Positions 37,901 to 50,900 of a stretch of 64,000 nucleotides of DNA are shown piece by piece. Source of the stretch: Carettochelys insculpta (taxonomy: Eukaryota > Chordata > Testudines > Carettochelyidae); the NCBI RefSeq assembly GCF_033958435.1, contig NC_134138.1, forward strand, positions 188,701,298-188,765,297, read 5' to 3'. Position 1 is the stretch's first letter. Each line of letters opens with the position of its first letter. The notes under the pieces are model-generated. The model searched no databases. It had not been told where the DNA came from and worked only from the letters and a program-made list of their open reading frames with translations. The position numbers and the translations under genes are program-made.

Positions 37901-40622
37901 GACTGGTGGTGTTTTTAAACTGGCATTGCTTGTGGAAGAATAAATGTCTTAATTTCTGCATTTGAGGCTTCTCTCCTTACTAAAGGCCTTCCGCTTATGA
38001 CACTCATGTAGTCTGATGATGATGGAGCTCGTGGGGGAAACCTTGCTCTTCACCTCAGGCCACCGTGTTTCACACCCCCAGCGGCGGAATTGGCAAGGGA
38101 ATCTCAAGTACAGGCAAGTTCCTTGTCTATTCCCCCCAACAAGCTTTTTGTGCCAATACCTACCTTTGGCTGGGGAGTCCTCAGACCAGGTTATACAGCA
38201 CATTCCCTCCCTCTACACAGCCAGGGGAAGTACTGGGCACTTATCACCCAAAAGCCTACTGAATAAAAAAGTAAACTGCTGTAGCTCCGCCAGCTGCAGG
38301 ACTTGTTATTAAAATACAAAATTAGCCAGCTTAAGTTTGTGCTAGTAAGTAGAATAAGGCCCAAATCATCCCATGAAGGAAGGTCATGAGAACAAGAAGT
38401 CAAAAGACCAGATTGTAGTGGGGTAAGTATGTATGGTTCAAAAGATAAAAATGAGATGGGAAGCTGCAATAATCAAGACAAAAAAAATATATCTCACAAA
38501 GCAAACAAACTTTTTCTCCTATACTAGTGCTATCTGAAAGTGAGGCTTATATTTAACCAGGGGCAAGAGACAAGGCAAAAAAAGCTACTGGTAAGTGAGG
38601 AGAGGAGAGGCGGGGGGGGAAAAAGGCTTAGAAAATAGAAATTGCTTCCAGGGGGTATTTGCTGAAGCTAGCAAGTGGACTGGAGGGTATAAAGAGAACC
38701 AGGAAGCAGAAGGTTCATTAGCTCTGATCAAGTGTGAAAAGACTTTCTCATCTGGTCCTCTTGAAAGTAACTAGTTTGTTTTATTATTGTATAGGATGTA
38801 GTAATGCTTATTAACTAAGCTTTATGCATACTTAGAGCAGCAGCATAGGTAACATTTGGACAAACTTAACCATAACTTCCTTTTTAAGGATAAGTTAATG
38901 TTTGGTGGTGCAATGTATGATTAATATGGATAAATTCCAACCCATCAACTAGAGATGCTAATAGAATGCAAATTTTGTTATCAAATGCAATGAGGCTATA
39001 TAATCTGCCTCCCTTCCCACATACAGAACAAAAATCGTTATAGAAAGCTTCTGAGCTTTCTGAATGATTGATAAGTCTACATTTCTACCTAGCAATGGAC
39101 CAATACCAGTTTCAAGAATATTTTTGTTCCTAATATTAAAAAAAATATCATTGTCCTTAGTACTGCTGGCCATAGATTTGTCCCTTCTTTCCCTAATCTA
39201 TTTTCTACACTTTCTAACTTCTAATTATATTTATCATCAACTTCCCTTTATTGCTTTACAGCTGCCTTCACTTCCTCTCTAAATTTGATCAGTTCTCCAG
39301 ATCTGTTTGGACAAAGTCTAATAAAGAACTCCCATGGGGTGGTTGCAACATTTGGTGTTAATAAATTATCTATAATATTTAGAAATTCCAAAGATGTAAT
39401 AATGATAGGATAACATCTTCAATATCCAGGCCTACCAATGCAGGAAGGGCCAAAGGGGAAACTGCACTAGGGCCTAGTGATTCAAAAAGGCCCAGGGCTC
39501 ACTGCTGCTACTGTGGCAGCCGGAGCCCTGGGACCCATTAAATTGGTGCCAGAACATTACAGCATGCTTCATGCACCACTGAAGTGCTTGGGGAGAGGTA
39601 GTTAGCCCCACCCCTACCCTTCTATCTTAGGTCCCACCCCTTCAAGAAGGGTACAACCAGGCCCCCCACCAATTTGATCCAGAGTCTCTGCAACTGTATC
39701 CCCCCCACCCACCTTCCAACATTCACTCAATTGGAAGCACCCCAGGATGTTTTTCCCTCATCCCTACTGTGACTAGATGCATAGGAGGCAGTCATTCTGT
39801 TCCCTCGTATGATTTAGTGGGCTACTGCAGACATCTAGACTTTGTGCTTTTCTGTTATTGATCTATAGTCATTCAGGATAATTTTCCCCCAAGTTTTCAG
39901 GGCTCTCAAACTGGTAATGCAATTTGACAGTCTCAATCTCCCTCCCATTTTGCAAACTATTCTTACTAAATAGGCTATGACTATTGATTGTGACATTCCA
40001 GGCATGTGACTCATACCAGCAGGTTTCAGTAACGCTAGTTGCTCAAATTTATGCTTAAATTAATAATTCTTCTGCTTGTTGAGTAACCAGGCCCCTGTCA
40101 GTATATCAGTAGCATATAGACAATTCAGTAACTTCCTCTTAATCAGTGGGTTCCTTGATTAATTTTGTTAACCTCTTGAATTAATACTGAGCAGTCAAAT
40201 CCACCTTGTCTTTTGCTATTACTTTAATCCCTTTCACCCCTACTTTAGCCTCTGCAGGAAGGCTGGTCTTCCTCCTACTGCAGTGGAACCCATCCAAACT
40301 GAGTACAGCTCTGGCTTCCCACAGAAGGTGGACTTAATGTTTGGCAGAACCCAAGCCCTCTGCCTTACACCACTTATCCAGATAGGCGATTCTGAAAGGG
40401 AAGGCCTTTCTTTGGTTGAGGGATGGGCAGCATCTCCAAAACAATTGCTCACATGTTCTGAGAAAGGATCTGATTAGCATTTAGTATATCATCATCATAT
40501 GGGTTTCATTGTATTCTCTCCCCTAGAAGTATGTGTATAATCAAAATAAGTTTCACCTAGCCAGCCATGTAGCCCCTTCATTCTATTTGCCAAAAACGAT
40601 ATTTGTTTCCTATTTCTTAATT
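34919..40622. other. Intergenic region between KBTBD2 and AVL9, left part
   Basis: No exon recognised on either strand. 36160-36500 may be a hAT relic (TTGGTTTTCAAG ... GTTTGAGAACTACTA). 39430-39730 has a GC-rich block (GCCCAGGGCTCACTGCTGC, CCGGAGCCCTGGGACCC) that looks like a repeat, without identifiable ends. Confidence 0.5.
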
Positions 40623-41005
40623 TTGTGATAGGCAACCTAGTCTAGTGCGTGGGCTGTATGGGTGACCATCCTTCATCTCAGTAGGCTACACGATTGTCAT
40701 AACCAAGGCAGTTTTCTGGGATAGTATAGTTTTTGCTAACCATGCTTGTGTACCCAAAATTTGCAGGGTGTGCTAAATGAACCTTAGCAGTGCTTTGATG
40801 GGAGGCAGAAGGAGTATGCAGTTTTCACAATCAATGCTGTATGCAATCAGCATGCACCTCAGTTCATGCACTTTTGCTTCACATGTCACTTTAGTAATAC
40901 AGGAAAAGATAACCTGTGTGGTTAGACATCAGTGGAATCTGGCAATAGTTAACATGTTGCAGGCCCAACAAGAAACCCCAAAGGGCTGCAGGTTGCCCAC
41001 TCCTG
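40623..41005. mobile_element. Non-autonomous hAT element with TCTTAATT duplication
   Basis: Identical 8-bp TCTTAATT at 40615-40622 and 41006-41013. The ends TTGTGATAGGCAACC and GGTTGCCCACTCCTG are imperfect inverted repeats. Non-coding. Confidence 0.8.
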
Positions 41006-41013
41006 TCTTAATT

Positions 41014-43238
41014 CCTGCTTTCGCTTCAACCTATCCAGTGGAACTGACAGCTCTTGGGAGGAGGCCTGGCTCCATATTCCTGGAATGGACAGGATGAAGG
41101 GTAGCTGACCCTCTGCACTGCCTAGAGTTCAGCCTGCACCCCAGCTCTGAGCCACGTGGCACACATGATCCATAGCTTGGTTCTGCAGCAGTGATCTAAA
41201 GGGCACAGGGCTCTTACCACAGTGGCCTGGGCTCTGGAGCAATTGCCCCTTTGCACCTTCTCCATCCCCCTCCATCAGCAGGCCTGACTCATTGCATTTC
41301 TTGGCCACACGTAATAAAGAAAAGGCCTTTAATGCATCCCAAGCCATAAGAGATCACCTATTTTCTAAAATCAGCAGGAGCTACAGCCAAAAGCAAGTTG
41401 AATTTACACTCAAAAGGAGAATAGTGGACTTAGTGCACAGTAAAATTTACTTGGCCTTCTAATGGAAAGAGATGTGGTCTCAGCTCTAAATGGCTGACAA
41501 TCTGAGGAGTCAAGTTAGATGTCTTGTAGGCACCAGATGCTTATCACAGAGCAATGCAATCATCTAAGACATGAAAAATGTTATACAGGAAGGTAACAGA
41601 TGGTGTTTCACAGTCAGTTCCAGACCTGCATTAATTGTGTCATGTGATACCCACCATGTAACACCAAAAACTGTCTCAAAGACTTTACAGTGATCGTTAC
41701 TAAAAAGAAAAAATACTTTAATGCATAACTAGTTTTCCACTTGTTTATCTGGATTCAACAGGGGACAGAATTTGAAAATGGTGATTATAAAAGCAACAGA
41801 GATGTAGAGCAGCAATAGTACTTGAAACTGTTTTTCCAATTGACTATATGTAAAATTGTGTATTTAACTTCTCAAGTGATTTTTATTCACATTTCTCTTA
41901 TTGTACTTAACCAGGAATCCAATGCTAGTAAGTAGTAAGGATAGGTGTTATTTAAAGAGCCTGTTGTAAGGGTAAATGGAGTTGAAGGGGGCTGCAGTTG
42001 TTAAATGTATGCATTTATCTCAAGTGCCCGTTTAAAACTAGTTCCAACTCATTTTGTCTGGTACTTTTCTAAAGGCAGATTCTTGAAGGACTGACCAAGA
42101 GTTTGAAAAAGCAGACAAGGGGGTTATCTAGGTCTGCACTGATCTTCAGAGGAGAGAGCAGATTTGTGAGGAAAATAAAGTACCACTGGGGAACAATCAC
42201 TCCCTGGATAAATTGATTTGGGAGAAAATAAAGGACTGGTGGAGGGATGGATACAAGAACCAAAAGAATGAAGTAATAGGATTACGGATGACTGCTTCTT
42301 CCCTTCCTTATACCTTGAAAGAGACAGGATGGCACATAAAATGGTAGATGATGGTATTGCTTGCTTAAGCTTAGCTGAAGCTGTGGTTGGGCTTGTCTTA
42401 TTTATAATGCTAAATTTATTGACTTACCCTGTTTCAGGAAATGAGTACGTAAGTGTCATTCACACTTCTCAATATACGATAAAGCTATGACTATTCAACT
42501 ACAGGCAAGCGAGCTGGTGCCTTAAAAGGTGAAACAGTCTGCCAAAAAAATTAAATCAAATACATAGTCCTATGCTTATTCTGGATACTGTATGCATGGC
42601 TCATTTTCCCTAAGTCATCTGAAGAATGTAAGTCAGATGTTACACAGCACTAGATGTACTTTAACAGATGCAGTCAAATACTGTTATCTAAACACCACAG
42701 CAGTTGCCAAACACAAATTAATAAAATACTCTTCAGCTGTAAAAGAGGAAAGTTGCCATTCTATAAGCATCTCTATTCACGAGGATGTGCTGAGTGAGCA
42801 AAACCTTGACATCAGCTATTGATAGGTTCAAATCCCAGCTCAGCGCATGCTTAGGCAAGTTACCTTAGATACACAATGACAGTATTACTCAGTGATCTCA
42901 AAGCAGTATTGAACTTTAATATTTGCATGGTGTGCTTTAATAAATGTGATGTGCAAGTATGGAATGTCAGGGTGTATGGCAGTAGAGGTGGTACCATTTA
43001 AGGTTAATTTTGACTGGTGTAAGCTAAAGTTCAACGCTAATGGCAACGCAACTAAAATTTTATGTTTGGAGCTTGGCTAGGCACTATTTCTGGTTCCTAT
43101 CTTCTGTCACTAACCCCTTTTTGTCATCACTGGTGAAATTACGGAAGGACCAGCACACTAAAATTTATACGGTAGATAAGCTGTTCCAGTCAACTTTAGG
43201 CACAACTTCAGGAATCTTAACATTTACAACAAATATTA
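41014..43238. other. Intergenic, no gene seen
   Basis: Holds a short MIR-like fragment at 42825-42880 (GGTTCAAATCCCAGCTC, GGCAAGTTACCTTAG). Nothing else recognised. Confidence 0.55.
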
Positions 43239-43495
43239 GGTGTGGTCTACACTAGGGAATAAAATCAATCCCAGACACTCAATTCTAGCTATGACAGTGT
43301 AGCTAGAATCAATGCATCAATCGACTTTCTGCCCTTGTGTACATTGAGGCTCTTCAGGTTTGCGCTGATGTCCCTTACTCCATGCGACAGGGTGGAGTAC
43401 CAGGGTTAACGGCCAAGCCGAGAGATCAATTTTGCTGCATCTTCACCCATGATCAATTGCAGTAGGTTGAACACCCAGTAAGTATAGATACACCC
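43239..43495. mobile_element. GGTGTGGTCTAC-type MITE with TTA duplication
   Basis: TTA/GGTGTGGTCTACACTAGGG at the left and AGTATAGATACACCC/TTA at the right. A small internal palindrome is AATTCTAGCTATGACA / TGTAGCTAGAATC. Confidence 0.7.
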
Positions 43496-43952
43496 TTAGT
43501 CAGGAGGAAGGAGGGTGGATGGCAGTTTCTAGTAGTGAGAAAAAAATCAGAAGGCACCCCGTTAAGAGCATTGATATTAGTCTCTTTTTCCAAAGTGTCC
43601 CTGCCCATTTTAACAAAACTAGACTAAAATTGAAAGTTTGTAAAATGACCACTGAAATATAGTGGAGAGTAATTTTAAAGGTTTTTTTTTCCTGGGCAAT
43701 ATTTAATTTCACACAAGTTCTCTATTGTGTTAATGAAAGTATCTCTGCCGTCTTCCTGTAATAATCTAGTTTCTGGTCACCAGGCTTTTTACCCCCAAAC
43801 AAACAAAAAAGTGAAAATATGATTCTAATACATTGTGAAGTCTAAGTATGTCCTTTGATTAGCTTTCTTTATGCTAGACGGGCTCCAGAAGAACTATTTT
43901 CTCAGTATGCTGTACACTTATACACAAAAAAGGATTTAATAGACATCTACTA

Positions 43953-44364
43953 CAGATTGTTACTCTCTGCTCCAGCACCCTTGGGACCTCATTGGTCCCA
44001 AACCAGGGTGCCGGAGTAAAGGAGATCAAGGCCAACCCCTCTACTGCTGCCAGCCATGGGGCCTGCTCTGGTGGTAGCAGATGGATCAGCATGGACCAGG
44101 AGGTGGTGTGCTGTGGAGGAAGAGGCAGGGTAACTGTAGAGTCTCATAGTTGGGAGCCAGGAGCACCCTGCCCCAAGGACACTAGGCTGCATTCCCAGCC
44201 CACTCTCCACTCCCGGAGCTTGAGTGCTGCAAATGAGCTATTTGCCGCACTCTGGAAGCTCTGAGTGCTGTGGAGGAGTTGCTGAGCATGGGGCCTGTGT
44301 TCTCCCTGTGAGTGATCCAACCTGGGAGCACCCAGGGGATGCCAGACCACAGCGGTCTGACCTG
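43953..44364. mobile_element. TA-flanked pogo-like MITE
   Basis: TA/CAGATTGTTACTCTCTGCTCC at the left and CAGCGGTCTGACCTG/TA at the right. Subterminal CAGCACCCTTGGGACC and GGGTGCCGG are shared with the 49.8-kb copy. Confidence 0.65.
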
Positions 44365-45401
44365 TACCGCCAAAGACATACAGTTAATTATATCTGGATT
44401 ATAAAAATACATGCTTTCATAATTAAAATAAAATGTATTCAAGAAGGGCATAAACAGAACAATTTATTTTCTATTCACTTTCAAAACACAATATACAGCA
44501 GAATCATTTAATCACAGTATATGATTAGGCAATCATTTGATTTTAAAATTGTTAGAGATAAAGGATTTGACAAATTCTGCCTAAAACTACAAGTCTACAA
44601 TAGCAGCAAAGAATACTAAACTGGTTTATGGTCAGATGTTATGCATGGCAACTGGTTCGTACTTCCGCACACATTACCTTATACCCCTAAAATGATCAGA
44701 TTTAAACTGATAGTTGTTCAAGTGACTTTGAATTCTTACAACAATTTGGAGAATGATTCTTTAACAAACTGCTTCCTGTATCTGGTAACAAATGAGACAA
44801 ACAAACAAAAACCTGGAGTGCCACTTTGGCCCTTTTGTTAATTTCATATTAGCATTAAAAAAACCTTAGTACTTACTGAAAGAACCCTTGATACAAACTT
44901 GGAAGGGCAGTAGAGTACTGAATATTTTCTGGCTTGAAATGGACAGGTGCACATTTCCATTACTGCGCATTTTAGAAACAGAAATAATACATGCAAAATA
45001 TCAGTTATAAATACTGGAAAACAAATTATAACCCTATCATTTACACAGTTTAAATATATATTTTCTTTCAGATAGTAGAAAGGTAGACAAGTACAAAGGC
45101 AACAAAGTTTTACAAAATATTCGACTCATTTATGCATGCATATCTTTCAGATTTTGAAGTTATTTAAGGGAGTTATTTTTGTCCCTTTTCTAATGGATTT
45201 CAATGAGAATGGCTTCAGGATTTCCTTGATCAGAGTCTTCAGCACGTTAGAAATTAAACAACAACAAAAAAGGACTCCCTTAATGTTATAATGCAGATGA
45301 ATGGGAAGAATATTATTGCTGCCAATCTAGTGAAAGCTGTACCAATTGCAGGTAGTCACTGGGAGCTGCCTGCATAGGACAAGAGACTGAAAACACTCAA
45401 T

Positions 45402-45461
45402 GATCTCTAAATTAATAATATCTTTATGAGCGATCTCTAAATTCATAATATCTTTATGAGC
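45402..45461. repeat. 30-bp tandem duplication
   Basis: Two adjacent copies of a unit beginning GATCTCTAAATT and ending CTTTATGAGC, 45402-45431 and 45432-45461, differing at one base. Confidence 0.9.
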
Positions 45462-45659
45462 TTGTTTAATTTAAAGCTAAGTTTGAGGAGGCTGCATCTA
45501 GTTCAAAGTTTGTCCTCACCCAAAACTATTTCCGATTTGGGGACAATTTATACATACTCTAACTCAGCAGCACTGTTATGGTCACCCGCAATACCCCATT
45601 GTATGCTATCATTTTTATGGCTGACTTAGAATAATGTTTCCTTAGCTCCCATCCCATTA

Positions 45660-46706
45660 GCCCTCGTTTACTTACGCTACATCTATCATGTTAATCATTT
45701 GGACTTATGGTAAAGAGACCCTTGAAGAATTCCACAGGGATTTCAACAACTTGCACCCCACCATCCATCTCAGCCTTGACCATTCCACATGAGAGCTTCA
45801 TTTCCTGGCCACTACAGTACAAATCACTGATGATCAAATCAATACCACTCTGTACCGGAAACCCACTGACCACTGCTCCTATTTACACGCCTTCGGTTTT
45901 CATTCAGGATACATCACACGATCAGTCGTTATAGTCAAGCTCTAAGATACAAACACATCTCCTCCAGTCCTACTGACAGAGACCAAAAACTTCAAAATCT
46001 CTGCCAGGCATTTGTAAAACTTAATTACCAACCCAGAGAAGTAAAGAAACAGATTGACAGGGCCAGAGGAATACCCAGAAACCAGCTACTTCTAGATAGG
46101 CCCATGAAGGTTCATAACAGAAAACCACTTGTCATCACTGACAGCTCCCAACTCAAACCCCTCCAGGGCATTATTGACAATCTACAACCTAGAACATGAT
46201 GCTGCACTCGCACAGGCCCTAGCTGGCAGGCCTGTTTTTTCCTACAGTCAGCTGCCCAACCTCAGGAAAATTCTCACTAGCAACCACACACCATATATTT
46301 ACACTGGCTGTCACTAGCCATAGCCATGTCAGTTACGTGATCAGGGTCTCATATTTCTGCACTTCCACTAATGTGACATATGCCATCACATGCCAGCAAT
46401 GCCCTTCTGCCATGTATGCTGGACGAACCGGACAATCACTTTGCCAAAGAATGAAGGGACACAAAGCAGGTATTAGGAATCTGACTACACATAAACCGGT
46501 AAGTGAGCATTTCAATTTAGCAGGCCACAGCATTCAATGCTTAAGGGTGTCTATTTTAAAAGAGAGATTTTAAACACCAGATTACAAATAGAGACACCTA
46601 AACTGGAATTTATTTTCAAGTTTGATACCTATCACCTTAGACTCAACAAAGATCTCAACTATCTCATGCATTACAAAAGACAATTTCCCCACCTTTGATC
46701 TTCACA
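45660..46706 (+). pseudogene. Decayed Penelope-like element: RT C-terminal part and GIY-YIG endonuclease
   Basis: Frame-shifted plus-strand remnants. Near 45847 is TLYRKPTDHCSYLH-like, an RT thumb-region motif of Penelope-like elements. Near 46240 is FSYSQLPNLRKILTSNHTP. At 46337-46573 a 78-codon frame has NVTYAITCQQCPSAMYAGRTG ending a GIY-YIG nuclease core, then SLCQRMKGHKAGIRN. It carries frameshifts and several stops and is interrupted at 46707 by a palindromic MITE. Not functional. Confidence 0.8.
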
Positions 46707-47142
46707 GGCTGTGTCTACACGTGCCCCAAACTTCGAAATGGCCATGCAAATGGCCATTTCGAAGTTTACTAATGAAGCGCTGAAATGCATATTCAGCGCT
46801 TCATTAGCATGCGGGCGGCAGCGGCGCTTTGAAATTGACGAGCCTTGCCGCCGCGCGGCGCGTCCAGACGGGGCTCCTTTTCGAAAGGATGCCACCTTCT
46901 TCGAAGTCCCCTTATTCCCATGAGCTCATGGGAATAAGGGGACTTCGAAGTAGGCGGGGCCCTTTCGAAAAGGAGCCCCGTCTGGATGCGCCACGCGGCG
47001 GCAAGGCTCGTCAATTTCGAAGCGCCGCTGCCGCCCGCATGCTAATGAAGCGCTGAATATGCATTTCAGCGCTTCATTAGTAAACTTCGAAATGGCCATT
47101 TGCATGGCCATTTCGAAGTTTGGGGCACGTGTAGACACAGCC
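46707..47142. mobile_element. 436-bp near-perfect palindromic MITE inserted in the Penelope-like element
   Basis: ACA/GGCTGTGTCTACACGTGCCC at the left and GGGCACGTGTAGACACAGCC/ACA at the right. The exact centre of symmetry is TGAGCTCA at 46921-46928. The 218-bp arms differ at only about ten positions, mostly in one small block near the centre. Each arm contains its own palindromes (AAATGGCCATGCAAATGGCCATTT-like; GAAGCGCTGAAATGCATATTCAGCGCTTC-like). Non-coding. Confidence 0.92.
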
Positions 47143-47145
47143 ACA

Positions 47146-47400
47146 GTGACCACAGCCATCCCACTTAAGACACTTGCAGAGGATTTTTTTCTTCTCTCTT
47201 CCACCCCTCCCCCCCACCTTCCACCCTTTCTAGCCGATTCATCAGTTTTTTGGGTTTTTTTTTTTGTTTTTGTTTCAATTCTCTGTCTGTCAGTTATCAG
47301 GATTTTCCGGATCTGAAGAAGTGGAACTGTCCCACGAAAGCTCATCACCTAATAAATCATTTTGTTGATCTAAAATCCTACAGGACTGATTTTTTTTTGT
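47146..47400 (+). mobile_element. 3' tail of the interrupted Penelope-like element
   Basis: Continues the element after the palindrome. It has the tail signature TCTGAAGAAGTGGAACTGTC, CCACGAAAGCTCATCACC and AATAAATCATTTTGTTGA, then TCCTACAGGACTGATTTTTTT. Confidence 0.8.
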
Positions 47401-47874
47401 TTTAAGTTATTTTACTTGTCTTCATTGGAAAGCTCTTGATGAGATGTAAGTTTCAATGATGTGTGGTGACTTGGAAAAAATATTAGCTCACAATTAGGTG
47501 AAACAAAAGTATTTACATTAAAAAATAAAAATCACACTAACCATACTCTTGCCCCAAATCTGCAAAAGCAATCTCTTACTAAATACAAGCTACAGTTTCA
47601 CAAGCTGGCCTCATAATGATACAAGAATAACCAGAACAACAAATGTTGATTTTTCATATTTTATCAGTTACAAGAGGTTAATGGCTTGAGATCAGTCATT
47701 GAATGATGGACAACTATCAGTGTGCCAAGTAGTAATCTCATTAAATGACTTATCTATAGGTATTTGTAAATTCTTCCACTGAGTCAGCTTTCTAAGCAGA
47801 CAGTAAAAGCTTTTAAGCTGGCTTGATATATTTATTTCTGAGCCACAGATGCAAAATCACATCCAGATGTAGTA
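47401..47874. other. Flank between two Penelope-like insertions, no gene seen
   Basis: AT-rich, no exon. May be part of the AVL9 downstream region. Confidence 0.5.
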
Positions 47875-47884
47875 TATATTAGCA

Positions 47885-47974
47885 GCAACGAAGGGTCCTG
47901 TGGCACCTTACAGACTAACAGAAAAGTTTAGAGCATGAGCTTTCGTGAGTTAACTCACTTCTTCAGATGCTGGC
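47885..47974 (-). mobile_element. 5'-truncated Penelope-like 3' tail with 10-bp target duplication
   Basis: The minus strand reads ATCTGAAGAAGTGAGTTAAC, CACGAAAGCTCATGC and GTGCCACAGGACCC. The flanks TATATTAGCA at 47875-47884 and 47975-47984 are identical. Confidence 0.8.
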
Positions 47975-47984
47975 TATATTAGCA

Positions 47985-50900
47985 CTGAGTTATCAAATAC
48001 CAGGTTTTAATTTTTTAAAAATTGCATTTATACTGTCACTTTTACAATTAAATACAGCCTCAGATTAATTTCTCAACTAATAATTTTTGGCTGAAATCAG
48101 AGGGTTCTTATTTATGTAAAATAAAATATTTAAATTACTATGATGCTTAAAAACACTGTACAAGGCGAAATGAGTAATATACACAAGATTGATTCTAAAA
48201 TATTTATTAAAATACAGTAACATTTAATATGACCTAATGTCAGATGTCCACAAATCTTTAAAGTTATAACATCAAGTGACTGAGGAAAAAAGCGAACATT
48301 TGAGTGTAAGCAGAATTTTATTGTCAGTGGTACTCAGTCTCTCTCTTTAGGACTCTGTATGTAAGTCACATAGATCCTATAGGTTTGATAGCAGGACTGC
48401 TTCCCATGTTTTTGGCACATACAAAAGCACTCAAGCAGCCAGGAAGTAGGAGAAGATGGAAGATGCTGGAGAAGAACCACAAACAGACACTAAACTGTGC
48501 AGTCACATGCAGACATGCTAAATGACAATATAACAGCTCAGTCATCACAGGCAGTACCTGCACAGTTATATTGTGGCCCAGAAACCAGGCAATAAAGAAA
48601 TGGTTCTTCAAGATGAGGTATGACTTCATTAGTCTCTTTGGACTGGTTTTATGTTCAAAATGGAAATTTAAGACATGTAAATAAATAGAAGGTTGGGAAT
48701 ACAGTTTTGGAGTTTGCCTAAGATTTGCTAGCATGGGTACTACAACTGTCAAGGAGGCTTAAAGACTTACTCACTTGTATAGTCTGTACGTTAATTTTGG
48801 TGGCTGCATGTTCTACTGCTCAGAAATAATTTAGATGGCTGTTCAAAGGAGAATACGTACTAATAACCACTTCACCTACATTCACTGTGATAAGTCTGAT
48901 AAATACTGTTCAAATTGCTAGCAAGAAGCTCATTTGAAAGAGAATAAAAAAAATCATATGAACTTCCTCCTATTTCTTGGGCATCATTCACCCTCTGGCA
49001 GAAATGAAGGCTGTCAGTATTATACCTTGAACCAAGTTTTGAGGTACAAAAAGAAAAATACTCTTGATGCAGCCTGTACCCCAATTCCCATAATTGGGAC
49101 AAGGGGAGGGGGCAAGACTGTTTTGGGTACCTGTCCTGGACTAACAGTGCCAGTAACAGCAGGACCCCAGAGCACTGCAAGACAGGCTACAGGGCAGCAC
49201 ACGGCAATTACCTGCTATTGCAGTGGATATCCACCTGAAGTAAGAGCTCTAAACAGTCCTTAGACATTCTGAGCCCATGTCCTTTAGGAAGAGGAGACAG
49301 GGTATGTGGTCGGAGGGAAGAAAAGTGAATGATGGATGGCAGAGACAGAGAGAGAGAGTAAGCTGTTAAAAATACCAGAAGAAGGTCCTGCTTCTGCACT
49401 TTGTACCTGTAAATTTTAGCTACCTGCCATGTTCCTGGCCTTGAATGAACTAAAATGCCTATGTCCTAGAGGTCACAGACTGCCTTCACTACAAAAACAA
49501 GTTAAACAACCAGAGAGACAGGACAACGGTACGTAGTGTTGTTTACTGCTTCACAAGCATCTCCCAATAGTGAATTGCTATTTTCTAATCTGAATGCTCA
49601 ACTGGAAAACTCTGCAGCCAGTAATTTTGGATTACACACCTAAACTAACTTTATCAGAGATACGCATAGTAGTTTTTAAGAAGATGGATGCATCTACTAA
49701 GGGAAGACTGAATAATGGAAAATAAAGCAAGAGGCACACAGAGCTGAACAATATTAAAATACTGCAGTAGAAGTTAAAGGACAAAATTTATACATACAGT
49801 CTGAAAGTTCCATAGCCTGCATGTATGTGATAGTTGTACAGAATGAACCTCTCTGGTCCAGCAGCATCCATGGTTTGGCAGGATGCTGCTGGAGCAGAGA
49901 ACCCTGGTACAGAGAGCCCCAGCAGGCCATGGTCAAGGAGCCCAGTTGGCTGGTAAAACGGGGTGGGCACCTGGCTGGCAGTAGGGCCAGGAAGCCAGGT
50001 TGGAAGGTTGGCAGCCCCTCAGGAGAGTCCAGGGGCCTGACCTCCCCTGGTCTGACAAACTCCCTTGCTTAGGATGGTCAGGTCCCCAGGGTGCCAGAGC
50101 AGGGAGGTCTCACCTGTATTTCAGTAGAGCACTGATGGCTGCTGGTGTAACAAGCAAATAAAAAAGAGTTACAGGGCTTTCTAGAGACATTTTCTGTGCT
50201 TTTCAAAAGGAAAATACTCATTTATCTGTAAGCTTTCAGCTTTAACCATTCTCTTCCACTTGTAATTTAGCTTAAAAATTGAGTCTTTTTTTAAACCTCT
50301 AGATCATTTTAAATTGTCAAAAGGGAAGCAGCAAAGTTAAAAACAGAATAACAACAACAATACTGGAACAAAAGAAGCTCATGTAAAAGTAATTGGTAGA
50401 TGAAAGCCTGGCTTTCAATGACTTTTCAAATACAAGTTACAAATTTTAACTCCTTACATAAAGAGTGCCATTTAACCCCAAAATGAAAGTTAAACAGCTA
50501 GTGGGAGCTGCAGCCAACTCAGCCCATGCATACTTACAGGGATACAAGAGATAGGGATATCCAAGATAACTGTGGGGCAAATCTTAGGTCCTTGGAAGTG
50601 AATGGCAAAACTCCCATTGACATTGTTAGTATAATGATTTCATCCTATAGGGATATCTTCATTATTTAATGTGGGGATTTTTGTTACTATAATTTAGAAA
50701 ATACGTATCTGTAAGTATGTTAATAAGTAATATCTTGAGGTTTTAGCAGATGTGTATCATTGAAAGAAATAGCAAAGCTTCAGGTCTGAAAAACAAGAAA
50801 TACTCCAGTTTTAGAATATGTACCCATACAGATTATAAACACATGCACAGTGTACACAAAACACAGGAGTATCACACAAAACGGTGCAAAGAGCTATGCT

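Noticed and set aside
46711..47348. Near-identical frames on both strands around 46.7-47.3 kb
   Set aside because: Caused by the palindrome, so both strands encode the same peptide; no gene.
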